Source: Pilasporangium apinafurcum
Lineage: Eukaryota > Oomycota > Peronosporomycetes > Pythiales > Pythiaceae
DNA: 31,319 nucleotides
Assembly (NCBI GenBank): GCA_001600495.1
Contig: BCKE01000029.1
Span: forward strand, 1 to 31,319
Direction of reading: 5' to 3'
The notes beneath the pieces are model-generated. The model saw only the letters and a program-made list of their open reading frames with translations, did not search any database and was not told the DNA's origin. The translations under genes and the position numbers were made by a program. Below, piece by piece: positions 29,681-31,319 of this stretch (the stretch's first letter is position 1; every line of letters starts with the position of its first letter).

Positions 29681-30995
29681 TATTGCGTTAAATGCGTCAA
29701 GAATATCATGCAAGTTGCTCTTCTTGGCTACATTTGCAGTTTGGCGGTGTAATGTTGTCCAATCGTTGTACTAATAGTCATCATCAATACGATTAAACTT
29801 ACTTTGGACTTTCAAAGAGTTCCGAGTCTACTTACAAAGCAAGCATCACGGATTGATTCAAGGATGACTACTTCGCGAAAATTTTTCTGTCCTAGCGGCG
29901 TGGATGGATGGATGTCCCACTACTCTCCTTGTGTGTGATGATGGGTACTTGGAGATGCTCAACATCCCGAACTGGCAATTGTGTACATCATGTTGTTTCT
30001 CTATCTACGGTGGAGTCTCACACAATGCGAATGCATTCCATATCTTACGGAGTGCATCCACTCCATATCGTTGTGCTACTCTATTTTTTCTTCCATGCTT
30101 GAAGGAAATGTTTAGGCATGATCAAGTTCGATAGAATATTTTTCTACATATAACTAGCACGCCGCAACAAAAAATAAACGTAAGCAGGCAAGCAAATAGC
30201 ATGATAGAGAGGATTTCTGACACTTCCATTCAATCTTTGAAGTTACAATATGACTCCATATAATAATGAATGTATCGGACATTTCGCCGCCTCAGACTTG
30301 GAGTATTTGTGGCTCATCTCAATCTTTCGCGATCTCTGTTTTTGGTGGGACAATTCGAACTGCCTGCCAAGATTCAGATCGGTTTACTACCTACATAAAG
30401 ATACTATAGATTCACTCTGCTTCATCCCACTTCCTTCAGACAGCGAGCGAGTTCCATCCATTTGCGTTGGGTGACTAGCATTCCTTGAAGACCTGTGAAT
30501 GCATATCCGTCGTGGATGAACTGATTATATCGATTGAAACTATGACGCGAACAGCGTGATGAGACTGTTATCAGTTTCGAAGATCTTTTTTCAGCATCAC
30601 CTTCAGCTTTCGTATGATGGACTGATGGTTCGCTGTGGTCCAACTCTCGAGCATGTCAAAAACTATATATACGAAGTGAAGTGGCAGTACGAAGATGTGT
30701 AGTGCATATAAAAACTCAGCATCAACAGCTGTGAAAGGTTGGAAAGTCCTGGATATCACAGTGCACCGTCTCTACGCCAGAGCATCTTCAACATGTGCAA
30801 ATAACTTCCTGAAAAGGGTCTTTGTTTATGCACATGGAGTGATTGAATTTTGTCAAACTGCATCCAAGACAAGTGGTTTCGCAAACAGTATGCCTTATCA
30901 AGCAAATCCTGCTCATCGCCCTTGCGTCCGATCACGAAGGGTAACCATCTAGCCACCTGAAGTTCATCAATTGATCGATCTGATCGAGCTCAATA

Positions 30996-31014
30996 GCTCA
31001 CTTTCACTTTCGCT
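30996..31014 (+). promoter_or_regulatory. Initiator-like motif, hydrolase copy 3
   Basis: gctcactttcactttcgct lies 56 nt before the ATG at 31052 and aligns with the motifs before copies 1 and 2. Confidence 0.5.
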
Positions 31015-31051
31015 ACCAACCTCGAATACCAATAAGAAGTTGAAGCTCAAG

Positions 31052-31319
31052 ATGTGGCCCTCCATCATCTCTATCAAGCGTGCTGCGCTTGCGCTCACTG
31101 CCTTCGTCACACTCACGAGTGAGTCTGCAGTGGAAGCTCAACGCAATCTACGGCGTCTGTCCGACTTACCGTCACTTCGGCTTCATGTGACCATGAAGAA
31201 GAGCTCCCTGGCTGTGCAAGGCCAAACACAGTTTGATGTGTTGGCCAATCCTGTTGTTGCTTCAGATGGGAGTGTCCTATATGACGCCATTGCGACGTTC
31301 CGCGACGATGCTACCACAT
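31052..31319 (+). CDS. Secreted alpha/beta-hydrolase-like protein, tandem copy 3 (truncated by window edge)
   Basis: The window holds 89 codons; the 3' part is beyond the edge and there is no internal break. The ATG at 31052 starts a signal peptide (MWPSIISIKRAALALTAFV, cleavage near VEA|QR). Its SIKRAA stretch is shared with copy 1, not copy 2. From 31139 onward the DNA is nearly identical to copy 2 (28183-28363): four differences in 181 nt. Three of these fall in one patch that matches copy 1 exactly (caaggccaaacaca). The mature N terminus is RNLRRLSDLPSLRL, as in copy 2. The catalytic part is not visible, so activity cannot be judged. Confidence 0.88.
   Translation, partial: MWPSIISIKRAALALTAFVTLTSESAVEAQRNLRRLSDLPSLRLHVTMKKSSLAVQGQTQFDVLANPVVASDGSVLYDAIATFRDDATT

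Larger units (their letters stand above)
29659..31051. other. Spacer between hydrolase copies 2 and 3 (1.4 kb)
   Basis: No gene is supported. An AATAAA hexamer at 29675-29680 follows the copy 2 stop. Short frames on both strands (for example 29904-30134 and 30571-30759) lack recognisable motifs. The 3' end carries the copy 3 promoter. Confidence 0.5.

Noticed and set aside
30571-30956. Short frames in the spacer before hydrolase copy 3
   Set aside because: Overlapping on opposite strands, no motif, no match to the hydrolase family or to a mobile element.
22140-31319. tRNA, CRISPR or intact transposon in the spacers
   Set aside because: No B-box-like GGTTCRA signal with a matching stem, no regularly spaced direct repeats, no transposase or reverse-transcriptase motifs found on reading.

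Overview
The window is eukaryotic nuclear DNA. It holds multi-exon genes with short introns (49-117 nt, nearly all GT-AG). The best fit is an oomycete, perhaps a saprolegnian such as an Aphanomyces-like species; the genus is a guess. Support for this comes from the small introns, an initiator-like GCTCAYT motif 42-63 nt upstream of several start codons, a secreted EGF/beta-solenoid protein of stramenopile type, and a tandem family of secreted hydrolase-like proteins. A CDK20-type kinase suggests a flagellated stage. I worked out all exon structures by hand. For every complete gene the exon lengths sum to a multiple of three and the intron phases agree.

Layout. (1) 1-2785, minus: a cell-surface or secreted protein with a signal peptide, EGF-like modules and beta-solenoid repeats, cut by the left edge. 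(2) 3471-6740, plus: VPS39-like HOPS subunit, intronless. (3) 6778-10699, minus: a 1243-residue SAP/RCC1/IQ/WW-like scaffold, tail to tail with VPS39 at 37 bp. (4) 10904-14203, minus: a type III PI4-kinase with an unexpected N-terminal block of about four membrane helices. (5) 14737-15733, minus: an RRM/RGG RNA-binding protein. (6) 16160-17724, plus: a CDC50-family flippase subunit. (7) 18030-19443, plus: a CDK20/CCRK-like kinase. (8) 19560-22139, minus: a guanylate-binding-protein-like protein fused to a PH domain, with its P-loop apparently eroded.

From about 22.1 kb the character changes. Compact genes with spacers of 37-690 bp give way to spacers of 1.4-2.9 kb. These separate three tandem, co-directional copies of a secreted alpha/beta-hydrolase-like gene, with starts at 24998, 28099 and 31052 (about 3 kb period). 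The last copy runs off the right edge. The copies differ in intron content and in a putative oxyanion-hole residue, and the third is a mosaic: its first exon body is nearly identical to copy 2, while its signal peptide and one short patch resemble copy 1.

The conserved genes cover endomembrane and phosphoinositide functions (VPS39, PI4K, CDC50, PH protein), RNA binding and cilium-linked signalling. Gene order alone does not show that they work together. No rRNA, tRNA, CRISPR array or intact transposon was recognised.
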